Below are positions 1 to 7,812 of a stretch of DNA of 64,000 nt, one piece after another. The stretch comes from Neobacillus novalis NBRC 102450. GTDB lineage: Bacteria; Bacillota; Bacilli; Bacillales; Cytobacillaceae. The stretch spans positions 30,851 through 94,850 of the forward strand of contig NZ_BCVP01000021.1 of the NCBI RefSeq assembly GCF_001591805.1. Reading direction: 5' to 3'. Within the stretch, counting starts at the first letter, position 1, and every line of letters begins with the position of its first letter. Both the position numbers and the translations under genes were made by a program. The notes beneath the pieces were generated by a model. The model was not told the origin of the DNA. It saw only the letters and a list, made by a program, of their open reading frames with translations, and searched no databases.

Positions 1-2
1 AC

Positions 3-1286
3 GAACAAGGGATTAGTGCTTGGTGGATAATTGGGTCCCCATCAGTACTTGCCGTATTGGCGCTCATGATTTTTGCTAAGGCTATCCGCAGGGTGGGATC
101 AATGTCTCAATCTGGAATAATGGAAAAGCGATATAATAAATTAAGTGGCACATTGCTTTCGATTCTTATTGTCTGGTACATGATAACATGGGGAGCATCG
201 CAGATGGTTGCGATTAGTAATTTCTTTTCCAGCATCTTTGGAATTAGTTATCTTCTTACTTTATTCATTTGTGTTGCTATCTGTATTGTGTACGCAACCA
301 TTGGCGGATTCCGGGCCGTTGTCTTTACTGAAATGCTGCAGTTTGGTCTATTATTGGCGGGTCTCCTTATTACACTTGGTGCAGCTTTATATTATTCTAA
401 TGGATTTGAAGCGATCAAGGCTGCTGCCGTAGTGAAAGAAAAGACAGAATATTTCAACTTCATGGCTAATTTCAGCAAAAATTTCTTGTTCCTCTTCTCC
501 TTTGGACTTGCATGGGTTATAGATGCTTCGGCATGGCAGCGCATATCAGCTACAAAAAGTCCAGCAGAGGCAAGAAAAACTTCATTTGCCACCTTAATTT
601 ACTTTATTCCAATCTACTTTTTTGTAGTATTTACAGGAGTGGCAGCAGGGGCAATCTTCACTGAGCTGCCAAAGGGAGGGGTTATTAGCTCATTAGTTAA
701 AGATTATATGCACCCATTTTTAGGAGCAATTGTCTTAGTCGGAATTGGCGCAGCAATTATGTCAACCATCACTACTACTATGAACGGTGGCTCATTGTAC
801 ATGACAGAGTTATATCGAAAACATTTTAACAAAAATGCAACAGAAAAGCAGCTGGTGCGATTTGGAATGCTTGCAACAGTTATTATTAGTGCCTTTGGAA
901 TGTTCATCGCTGTACGAATTCCTGATTCACTTTGGGTATTGTGGATGTCTAGTGATATTTTAGCTGCTGGATTATTTGTCCCTATGATTTTTGGATTCTT
1001 TTGGCGCAGGGGGACATCTGTAGGAGCTTTAAGTAGTACTATATTTGGATGTGGCTTTGTGTTATATAACTTTTTTATTGACCTCGGATTTAAACTGCCA
1101 TCATTTTGGCCTGGAGATGCAAGAAGAATTTTAATAGGGGTTGCAATAGGATTTAGCGCCTATTTTATAGGAAGCTTCTTGTCAAAGCCAGAGTATGAAA
1201 AGGCCGATAAGTTCTTTGAGGAAACCCAGTTAATAAAAAAGTATAAAAATAAAGATAAATCAGATGATCATATGATAAATCTGTAA
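3..1286 (+). CDS. Sodium:solute symporter family permease, 5' truncated
   Basis: Integral membrane transporter of the solute:sodium symporter (SSS) family, which moves small solutes such as proline, pantothenate or other organic acids with Na+. The reading frame is open to the left edge, so the N-terminus lies outside the window; 427 residues are visible. The visible part is a series of long hydrophobic segments with short loops. Family-like stretches are ATIGGFRAVVFTEMLQ, near residue 115 of the visible part, and a WVIDASAWQRISA-type segment later. The C-terminus is charged and cytoplasmic-looking. It ends 37 bases before an AllD-like dehydrogenase and heads the catabolic cluster 1-9.4 kb, so it probably imports that pathway's substrate. 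The substrate cannot be read from sequence. Confidence 0.85.
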   Translation, partial: EQGISAWWIIGSPSVLAVLALMIFAKAIRRVGSMSQSGIMEKRYNKLSGTLLSILIVWYMITWGASQMVAISNFFSSIFGISYLLTLFICVAICIVYATIGGFRAVVFTEMLQFGLLLAGLLITLGAALYYSNGFEAIKAAAVVKEKTEYFNFMANFSKNFLFLFSFGLAWVIDASAWQRISATKSPAEARKTSFATLIYFIPIYFFVVFTGVAAGAIFTELPKGGVISSLVKDYMHPFLGAIVLVGIGAAIMSTITTTMNGGSLYMTELYRKHFNKNATEKQLVRFGMLATVIISAFGMFIAVRIPDSLWVLWMSSDILAAGLFVPMIFGFFWRRGTSVGALSSTIFGCGFVLYNFFIDLGFKLPSFWPGDARRILIGVAIGFSAYFIGSFLSKPEYEKADKFFEETQLIKKYKNKDKSDDHMINL

Positions 1287-1323
1287 TTCCCCCGGGAAGT
1301 AGCTCGAATTTAGGAGAGATTTT

Positions 1324-2331
1324 ATGAATCATAATATATCGTATAAGACATTAAAGGAATTAGTTATAAAGAAACTAGATTGGGCAGACGTTCGTCAGAA
1401 TGAGGCTGAAATAGTGGCAGATGTTCTCATCCATGCAAATTTACGCGGTGTTGATTCTCATGGTGTTTTACGTGTAGAACATTATGTGAACCGAATTCAA
1501 GAAGGGGGGCTTAATGTTCGTTCAAATCCCAAAATAGAAAAGACAAGTAATTCCACTGCTGTGTACGATGGTGACAATGGATTTGGACACGTCATTGCGA
1601 AACAATCGATGGAACATGCTATTGAAATAGCAAAGGATCATGGTGTCGGATTAGTCGTTGCCAAGCATAGCAGTCATTGCGGAGCGTTATCCTATTTTGT
1701 CAATCAAGCGATTGAAAAAAAGCTTATCGGAATTGCCATGACACATATAGAAGCTTGTGTTGTACCTTTTGGCGCAGCTGAACCATATTTCGGCACAAAC
1801 CCAATTGCTTTTGGTTTTCCGACTCAATCAGAAAAGCCGATTATTCTTGATTTCGCAACGAGTAATGTTGCGTTTGGGAAGGTTTTAAATGCAATGGAAT
1901 ATGGTGAACAAATCCCCTCAGATTGGGGAATTGATGAAGAAGGAAATTCAACGACAGATCCAAGCAAGCTGGCTTATTTATCCCCATTTGGTGGAGCAAA
2001 AGGATATGGACTAGGGATGGTGGTCGAAATTTTTTCAGGGTTGTTAAGTGGATCCGCCTTCGGCCCTCATATCCCCAAAATGTTTGTCGATTATAAAAAG
2101 ATGTTGGATATTGGGCACTTTATTATGGTGATAGACCCAGAAAGGTTCATAGCGGTTGAAGGCTTCCTGAAAAACATGGATCGGATGATACATGAAATTC
2201 ATTCACTTACTCCTGCCAAAGGTTTTGCAAAAGTATTAGTTCCTGGAGAAATCGAGGCATTGCAAGAGGAGAAACGCAGGTTAGAAGGAATTCCACTTCC
2301 AGATTCTGTTTGTACCTATTTAAATAGCTAA
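1324..2331 (+). CDS. Malate/L-lactate/ureidoglycolate dehydrogenase family (AllD-like) oxidoreductase
   Basis: NAD(P)-dependent 2-hydroxyacid dehydrogenase of the Ldh2/MDH2/AllD family, 335 residues. Family motifs are present: RGVDSHGVLR near residue 40, a HSSHCGALSYF stretch near 115, GTNPIAF near 158 and GAKGYGLGM near 220. From memory it aligns well with E. coli ureidoglycolate dehydrogenase, except that the C-terminus is about 15 residues shorter. ATG start with AGGAGAG at 1312-1318. Within the cluster it could oxidise or reduce a 2-hydroxy/2-oxo acid made from the amino-acid substrate. No other allantoin gene is nearby, so an ureidoglycolate role is not supported by context. Confidence 0.8.
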   Translation: MNHNISYKTLKELVIKKLDWADVRQNEAEIVADVLIHANLRGVDSHGVLRVEHYVNRIQEGGLNVRSNPKIEKTSNSTAVYDGDNGFGHVIAKQSMEHAIEIAKDHGVGLVVAKHSSHCGALSYFVNQAIEKKLIGIAMTHIEACVVPFGAAEPYFGTNPIAFGFPTQSEKPIILDFATSNVAFGKVLNAMEYGEQIPSDWGIDEEGNSTTDPSKLAYLSPFGGAKGYGLGMVVEIFSGLLSGSAFGPHIPKMFVDYKKMLDIGHFIMVIDPERFIAVEGFLKNMDRMIHEIHSLTPAKGFAKVLVPGEIEALQEEKRRLEGIPLPDSVCTYLNS

Positions 2332-2368
2332 TAGAATGATTTAACTAGTAATATCAGTACAATCTGTG

Positions 2369-2395
2369 AAGCACCGGGGATTAATTTCGGTGCTT
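2369..2395 (+). terminator. Weak hairpin after the AllD-like gene
   Basis: Inverted repeat AAGCACCG ... CGGTGCTT around a short A/T-rich loop, followed by only a short T stretch. It may be a weak or partial terminator between the dehydrogenase and the amidohydrolase. It also argues that translation of the amidohydrolase does not begin at the upstream in-frame ATG at 2366, which would lie in the hairpin. Confidence 0.4.
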
Positions 2396-2458
2396 TGTCC
2401 ACTTGTCCGCTCAATTTTCAATAGTAAACTATTTAAAATGGAGGAGGTATGGAAAAAG

Positions 2459-3712
2459 GTGTCAGAATTAAAGGTGAAGACAAAGGTAGATTTAGTAATT
2501 AGTAATGCAACGGAGGTAGTTACCTGTGTCGGTGATTGTATGGGGGATATAGGAGTTTTAGAAAATGCCTGGATTGCAGTAAAAGATGAAAAAATTGTTG
2601 GTATAGGTACTGAGGAGAATATAAGGAATCAATTTGATATAAATAGCAGCAACGAAATCAATGCAAAAGGCAAAGTAATTGTACCTGGTTTTGTTGATTC
2701 ACATACCCATTTAGTCTTTTACGGAACGCGCGTGGAAGAATATGCAGTAAAACTAACGGGAGAGAATCCGGAAAAGCTAAAAAACCTCGGTGTTACGACG
2801 GGGCCAAACCGAACTGTAGAGCTTACTCGTAACGCACTGGCAGAGGAATTGTTTGTGCAGTCAAAGAAACGTTTAATGACGTTGCTTGAGCATGGCGTTA
2901 CAACTGTGGAAAGCAAAAGTGGATATGGCCTTACAACAGAAAGTGAAATCAAAATTTTAGAAGTTAGCAAAAGGCTTGGGAATGAGACCCCTCTTGATGT
3001 GGTAAATACATTTTTAGGGGCACACGGCTTTCCTGAGAAATTGACGAAAAGCGAGTATCTTGACGTGATCATAAACGAAATGATCCCTAAGGTTGGGGAG
3101 CTGGGACTTGCTGAGTTTTGTGATGTTTGGTGTGATGAGGGCTATTTCACAGCAGAAGAATCGGAAATAATTCTAAAAACTGGCTTAGAGTATGGGATGA
3201 AGCCAAAAATACATGCCGATGCTTACTCCTATATAGGCGGTTCTGATTTAGCGGCGGAAATGAAAATGGTTTCAGTAGACCATTTGAACTACACTCCAGA
3301 TGAGGTAATGGAAAAGCTGGCAGAAGCGAAAGTAACCTGTGTTTTAATGCCAGCCTTAGATTTTGCAGTCAATCATAAGCAGCCATTTAAAGCAAGGAAG
3401 ATGCTGGATTTAGGGATGAATATTGCCCTTGCTACTGATCTTTGCCCAGCTTGTTATACAGAATCAATGCAGTTTGTCATAAACCTTGCTTGCCGTTTAT
3501 ATAAATTTTCTGTTGAAGAGGCAATTAAAGCCGCCACTTTTGGTGGTGCGAAGGCTCTAGATTTAGATGACCGCGGAGTTATTCAAGAAGGAAAATTAGC
3601 GGACCTGCAAATATGGGATGTTCCTACTTATAAGCATATTGCTTACAAATTTGGAACAAATATTGTTGAAACGGTTATTAAAAAGGGAAAAGTCGTTATT
3701 AGTCACGAGTAA
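2459..3712 (+). CDS. Imidazolonepropionase-like amidohydrolase with altered active site
   Basis: Amidohydrolase-superfamily enzyme resembling HutI, which opens the imidazolone ring of 4-imidazolone-5-propionate to formiminoglutamate. I place the start at GTG 2459, behind GGAGGAGG at 2440-2447, giving 417 residues, close to the usual HutI length. Metal ligands are visible: H82 and H84 in DSHTHLVF, H252 in KIHADAY and D327 in ATDLCP. H189 and H275 are also kept. Compared from memory with B. subtilis HutI, the LAQGGGI loop is replaced (around 108-116), the catalytic Glu of HADE is Ala255, and the DxNPGS substrate loop reads DLCPAC. It is therefore HutI-related, but may act on a related ring substrate or by a changed mechanism. 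It sits between the AllD-like dehydrogenase and an M20 peptidase. Confidence 0.75.
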   Translation: MSELKVKTKVDLVISNATEVVTCVGDCMGDIGVLENAWIAVKDEKIVGIGTEENIRNQFDINSSNEINAKGKVIVPGFVDSHTHLVFYGTRVEEYAVKLTGENPEKLKNLGVTTGPNRTVELTRNALAEELFVQSKKRLMTLLEHGVTTVESKSGYGLTTESEIKILEVSKRLGNETPLDVVNTFLGAHGFPEKLTKSEYLDVIINEMIPKVGELGLAEFCDVWCDEGYFTAEESEIILKTGLEYGMKPKIHADAYSYIGGSDLAAEMKMVSVDHLNYTPDEVMEKLAEAKVTCVLMPALDFAVNHKQPFKARKMLDLGMNIALATDLCPACYTESMQFVINLACRLYKFSVEEAIKAATFGGAKALDLDDRGVIQEGKLADLQIWDVPTYKHIAYKFGTNIVETVIKKGKVVISHE

Positions 3713-3734
3713 ATTAATTTTTGGAGGGATTGTA

Positions 3735-4916
3735 ATGACCACAAAACATACATCAAGTGCTGTTGAATTTGTAAAAGAGGATCGTTTACAAGATTTATTT
3801 CTGGAATTGGCAAAGATTAATGCTCCAAGCACAAAAGAGCAGCCTGTAGCGGACTACTTGATTAAAGCTTTGCCAGAGCTTGGATTTACGTTTGAATTTG
3901 ATGAGGCCCATAAAAGCTTCGATGGCGAGGTGGGGAATTTAATTGCTTGGAATGAAGGAACAGACCCGTCAATTCCACCATTATTCTTCTCTACACACAT
4001 GGATACTGTCCTTCCAACAGAAGGATTAAAACCCGTTATTAAAGAAGGAATCATCCACTCCGACGGAACAACGATTTTAGGTGCGGACGATAGGGCTGCA
4101 CTGGCAGCCTATTTGGAAGCAATGCTGGCAATTAAAGAAAGCAAAATTCCACATGGTCCAGTTGAATTCATCCTAACCGTCAATGAACAGCCTGGTTTAG
4201 TGGGTTCAAGATATTTGGATTACACAAAAGTAAGGAGTAAGGCCGGCTATATTTTCGACAGTAGTGGTGAAGTAGGACAAATCATTCTGAAAGGTCCTTT
4301 CAGCTCAAGAATTTGGATGGAAGTAGAAGGCAATGCTGCACATATTGCACTGAATGCCGAGGAAGGGAATAGTGCGGTTTTGATTGCAGCTGAGGGTTTG
4401 ACGAAAATGAAATTAGGCACAATCGATGATGAGACTCTTGCAAATGTTGGAATTATAAAAGGTGGAGAAATGACATCGATTATTCCTGGCAACGTCACTG
4501 TGGCTGGGGAAGTTCGAAGCTACTCAAAAACTAAGTTGGACCTTCAGCTAGAGCATATGGCTGAAACAATGAGGCAAGCAGCTGAGAAGAACGCGGGAAA
4601 AGTAAAGATAAGAATTGAGAAAAAATACAGTGGCTTTAATATTTCGAAGGATGATATTTTAGTGAAAACAGCTGAATCTGCGGCAAACAATATTAGGGTG
4701 AAGCCATATTTTACTGAAACATTAGGCGGAGCCGACACAAATGTACTAAACGAAAACGGTTTATCATGTCCAACTCTGGGGCTGGGATTCCAAAATATTC
4801 ATTCCTTCAGAGAGTGTATCAGCATCGAAAACCTAGTCAACACAGGAAGACTAACGGCTGCACTTATCGAACAATGGTATGTAAATCACAAAGATAATAG
4901 CAGTAAACCCTTTTAG
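3735..4916 (+). CDS. M20 family metallopeptidase (peptidase T / YqjE-like)
   Basis: Zinc-type M20 peptidase or amidohydrolase, 393 residues from ATG 3735 (GGAGGG at 3723-3728). Metal-site motifs: H88 and D90 in STHMDTV, D118 in LGADDRAA, and a late His in FQNIHSF. The normal Glu-Glu pair (catalytic base plus metal ligand) reads E151-Q152, so one expected metal ligand is Gln. A dimerisation/lid domain is inserted around 205-310. M20 members cleave di- and tripeptides, carnosine-type dipeptides or N-acyl amino acids. Here it could release the amino acid consumed by the downstream ammonia-lyase-like enzyme. It starts 22 bases after the amidohydrolase, probably in the same transcript. The exact substrate is unknown. 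Confidence 0.78.
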   Translation: MTTKHTSSAVEFVKEDRLQDLFLELAKINAPSTKEQPVADYLIKALPELGFTFEFDEAHKSFDGEVGNLIAWNEGTDPSIPPLFFSTHMDTVLPTEGLKPVIKEGIIHSDGTTILGADDRAALAAYLEAMLAIKESKIPHGPVEFILTVNEQPGLVGSRYLDYTKVRSKAGYIFDSSGEVGQIILKGPFSSRIWMEVEGNAAHIALNAEEGNSAVLIAAEGLTKMKLGTIDDETLANVGIIKGGEMTSIIPGNVTVAGEVRSYSKTKLDLQLEHMAETMRQAAEKNAGKVKIRIEKKYSGFNISKDDILVKTAESAANNIRVKPYFTETLGGADTNVLNENGLSCPTLGLGFQNIHSFRECISIENLVNTGRLTAALIEQWYVNHKDNSSKPF

Positions 4917-5024
4917 GGAGTGAGGCAGGAAATGGCACAATAGATACGAACATGTCAAAAAAATAGTCAAAATTGCATTTAGATTAGGATACTTAGATAA
5001 AAAGGATGGGGAGTTGAACAGGGA

Positions 5025-6548
5025 ATGCAAAGTGAAAAGATAGTCGATTTTGAAGACGTGAAACTAGATGGTTTTACACTAGATCGCTACAAGGTACAAC
5101 GTGTTGTTGATGGGAAAGTAAAGGTTTTCCTGCCTGAAGAAAATCTTTTACGAGTTCGATTAAGCCGCAATCGAATTGAAAAACAAATTAATGATGGGAA
5201 AATTATCTATGGGGTAAATACGGGTTTCGGTAAACTAAGCGATATTGAAATCGAAAAAGATGAAATTGCAAAATTACAGTTGAATTTATTACGAGCAGAT
5301 GCTGTTGGTGTTGGCGATCCTCTTCCAATTTCTATTGTAAGGGCAATGATGATACTCCGTGCAAACGCACTCGCAAAAGGATTTTCAGGAATAAAAGAGG
5401 AAACACTGCAATTGCTCATTGATATGATTAATAAAGAAGTTCATCCGGTAGTGCCTTGTAAAGGTTCCGTAGGGGCAAGCGGAGATTTAGCACCTCTTTC
5501 CCACATTGCCCTTGTGCTGGTAGGTGAAGGGAAGGCAGAATACAAAGGAGAAATTCTCCCAGGGGGAGAAGCACTAAAACGGGCAGAGTTGAAGGCGGTC
5601 TCCCTAGAAGCGAAAGAAGGGCTTGCCTTAATAAACGGAACGCAGGCAATGTCAGGGATTGGCACGATTGCAATTAACGAAGCTGAGCGTGTGGGTTTAG
5701 CTGCAGATATGGCTGCCTGCCTCACAATGGAGGCGCTTCAGGGGGTAATATCTGCATTTGAAAGTGAATTACTTGCTGTTCGTCCACATCCCGAATTTGA
5801 ATTTGTTGCTTCTCGAATGAGAAAGTGGCTTGAAGGAAGTCGACGTATTACCCACCAAGGTGAAATTCGGATTCAGGATGCCTATTCCATTCGTTGTATC
5901 CCGCAAGTGCACGGCGCGTCTTGGCAAGCATTCAATTATGGTGATGAACGACTAAGAGTGGAGATGAACTCCGCCACAGATAATCCGATTGTCTTAGAAA
6001 GTGGAGAGATTGTATCCGGAGGGCATTTTCACGGTCAGCCGATGGCTCTTGCGATGGACTTTTTGAAAGTTGGGGCAGCAGAGTGGGCAAATATTTCTGA
6101 GAGAAGAATCGAAAGACTTGTTAATCCGCAACTAAGCGGTTTATCCCCTTTCTTAGCACCCAATCCAGGATTAGAATGCGGCTTAATGGTTGCCCAATAT
6201 GCAGCAGCTGCACTTGTTTCGGAAAATAAAGTTCTTGCCCACCCGGCAAGTGTGGACTCTATTCCGACCTCGGCCAACCAGGAAGATCACGTTAGTATGG
6301 GAACGATTGCGTCACGACAAGCAAGAGAGATTATCCATAATACGGCAAGAGTGATTGCAATTGAAATGATTTGTGCATCACAAGCAATTTATCTAGAAAA
6401 AGCAGAAAATCTTATGGCAACGGAAACAAGAAACTATTTGGAGAAGGTTCGCCAAATTTGCCCGCAGCTGGAAAGTGACAGAGCAATCTCAGACCAAATA
6501 GAAGAGTTAGCCCAATTTATTTTAAGGGAAGATGTATTAAGGAAATAA
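5025..6548 (+). CDS. Histidine ammonia-lyase-like MIO enzyme with altered selectivity residues
   Basis: Aromatic amino-acid lyase of the HAL/PAL family, 507 residues. These enzymes eliminate ammonia (or trimethylamine in ergothionase) from an arylalanine using an MIO cofactor formed from Ala-Ser-Gly, here residues 151-153 in GSVGASGDLAPL. Other active-site elements are kept: Y62 in YGVNTGFG, N204 in NGTQ, Q284/Y287/R290 in QDAYSIR and E420 in NQEDHVSMG. The last is the HAL-type Glu rather than the PAL-type Gln. The selectivity pair, Ser-His in true HALs (LxSHAxGVG), reads Ala91-Asp92. This suggests a substrate other than plain histidine, though histidine cannot be excluded. No urocanase is visible nearby. 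It lies 108 bases after the M20 gene and just upstream of an acyl-CoA dehydrogenase. Confidence 0.85.
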   Translation: MQSEKIVDFEDVKLDGFTLDRYKVQRVVDGKVKVFLPEENLLRVRLSRNRIEKQINDGKIIYGVNTGFGKLSDIEIEKDEIAKLQLNLLRADAVGVGDPLPISIVRAMMILRANALAKGFSGIKEETLQLLIDMINKEVHPVVPCKGSVGASGDLAPLSHIALVLVGEGKAEYKGEILPGGEALKRAELKAVSLEAKEGLALINGTQAMSGIGTIAINEAERVGLAADMAACLTMEALQGVISAFESELLAVRPHPEFEFVASRMRKWLEGSRRITHQGEIRIQDAYSIRCIPQVHGASWQAFNYGDERLRVEMNSATDNPIVLESGEIVSGGHFHGQPMALAMDFLKVGAAEWANISERRIERLVNPQLSGLSPFLAPNPGLECGLMVAQYAAAALVSENKVLAHPASVDSIPTSANQEDHVSMGTIASRQAREIIHNTARVIAIEMICASQAIYLEKAENLMATETRNYLEKVRQICPQLESDRAISDQIEELAQFILREDVLRK

Positions 6549-6637
6549 TAGAATAGAAGAAAGTCCCTTATCAACAAAACTACTTGCCTTTTGAACAATC
6601 TTTTCCATTAAGAAGGCAAAAAGGAGGAGAAGAGTGG

Positions 6638-7774
6638 ATGGAATTTAAATTATCGGATGAACTGTTAGCAATTAAAGCATTAGCAAGAGATTTTACAAAC
6701 GAGGAAATTATGCCGGTTGCCAGAAAATATGATGAGGAAGAAAAATTTCCGGAAGAAGTTTTTCAAAAATTAAGAGATATCGGGCTTTTTAATTTGGCTG
6801 TTCCAGAGAAGTATGGAGGGCCGGGAATTGATAAAATCTCTCAAGCATTAATTGTGGAGGAGATTTCAAGAGGATGTGCGGGTATTGCTACATCCTGTGA
6901 AGGGAATTCTTTAGTTTCATACCCGATTCTTATCAGTGGAACCGAAGAGCAAAAGAAGAAATATTTAGGCCGGTTAACATATGGAGGACAATTTGGTTCT
7001 TTTTCTCTAACAGAGCCAGAAGCAGGAAGTGACGTTGCATCCCTTTCAACAACAATTGAAAGGAAAGGTGATGAATACATCCTGAATGGAGAGAAAGTTT
7101 TTATTACAAATGCAAATCATTCAAATTTTTATGTAGTTTTAGCTAAACATAAAGGGTCGGAGAAACCGAAACGATTTACAGCGCTAATTGTTGACCGCGA
7201 TTTTGGAGGAGTATCCGTTGGGGAAAAAGAGAAGAAAATGGGCTTACGAGCTTCTGCTACAGGATCGATTAGATTTGAAGATGTCCGTGTTCCTATTGCG
7301 AATCGTATTGGTAGTGAGGGGGAAGGTTTTCAACTATTTATGAAGGCGCTTGCTTATGGGCGGCCTATGGTTGGAGCTTTATCGGTTGGTATTGCGCAAG
7401 GTGCATATGAGGCAGCACTTAATTATGCCAAAGAGCGCAAACAGTTTGGAAAACCAATCTCACAGTTTCAATCGATACAATTTATGTTAGCAGATATGGC
7501 AATGAATATTGAGGCTGCGAGGTTGTTGGTTTACAAATCTGCGTATCTTTTACAGCAAGGTACTCCCTCACCTACTGTTGGTGCTTTTGCTAAGTGTTTT
7601 GCATCAGATACAGCAATGAAAGTTACCACGGATGCTGTCCAAATTTTTGGCGGGAATGGGTATATGCGTGAATACCCAGTAGAAAAATATATGCGCGACG
7701 CAAAAATCACGCAAATCTATGAAGGTACTAATCAAATACAAAGGGTTGTAATTGCGAAAGAGATACTCAAATAA
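6638..7774 (+). CDS. Acyl-CoA dehydrogenase
   Basis: FAD-dependent acyl-CoA dehydrogenase, 378 residues from ATG 6638, with AAGGAGGAG at 6621-6629; the frame is open 18 codons further upstream without a better signal. The sequence has the N-terminal helical domain, the middle beta domain with SLTEPEAGSD near residue 125 and a C-terminal helical domain. The catalytic Glu lies in IYEGTNQIQR close to the C-terminus. It interconverts acyl-CoA and 2,3-enoyl-CoA. Beside a CoA-transferase and an ammonia-lyase, it could reduce an arylacryloyl-CoA or oxidise a propionyl-type side chain; this is inference. No electron-transfer flavoprotein genes are adjacent. Confidence 0.88.
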   Translation: MEFKLSDELLAIKALARDFTNEEIMPVARKYDEEEKFPEEVFQKLRDIGLFNLAVPEKYGGPGIDKISQALIVEEISRGCAGIATSCEGNSLVSYPILISGTEEQKKKYLGRLTYGGQFGSFSLTEPEAGSDVASLSTTIERKGDEYILNGEKVFITNANHSNFYVVLAKHKGSEKPKRFTALIVDRDFGGVSVGEKEKKMGLRASATGSIRFEDVRVPIANRIGSEGEGFQLFMKALAYGRPMVGALSVGIAQGAYEAALNYAKERKQFGKPISQFQSIQFMLADMAMNIEAARLLVYKSAYLLQQGTPSPTVGAFAKCFASDTAMKVTTDAVQIFGGNGYMREYPVEKYMRDAKITQIYEGTNQIQRVVIAKEILK

Positions 7775-7812
7775 AACAAGGAAATAGTAGGAATATAATT
7801 GGAGGGGAAAAG

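Noticed and set aside
1324..2331. Naming the dehydrogenase allD and proposing allantoin degradation
   Set aside because: Sequence is similar, but no allantoinase, allantoate amidohydrolase or ureidoglycolate genes are present.
5428..5725. Leftward frames inside the HAL-like gene
   Set aside because: They are opposite-strand shadows of a well supported coding region, without start signals.
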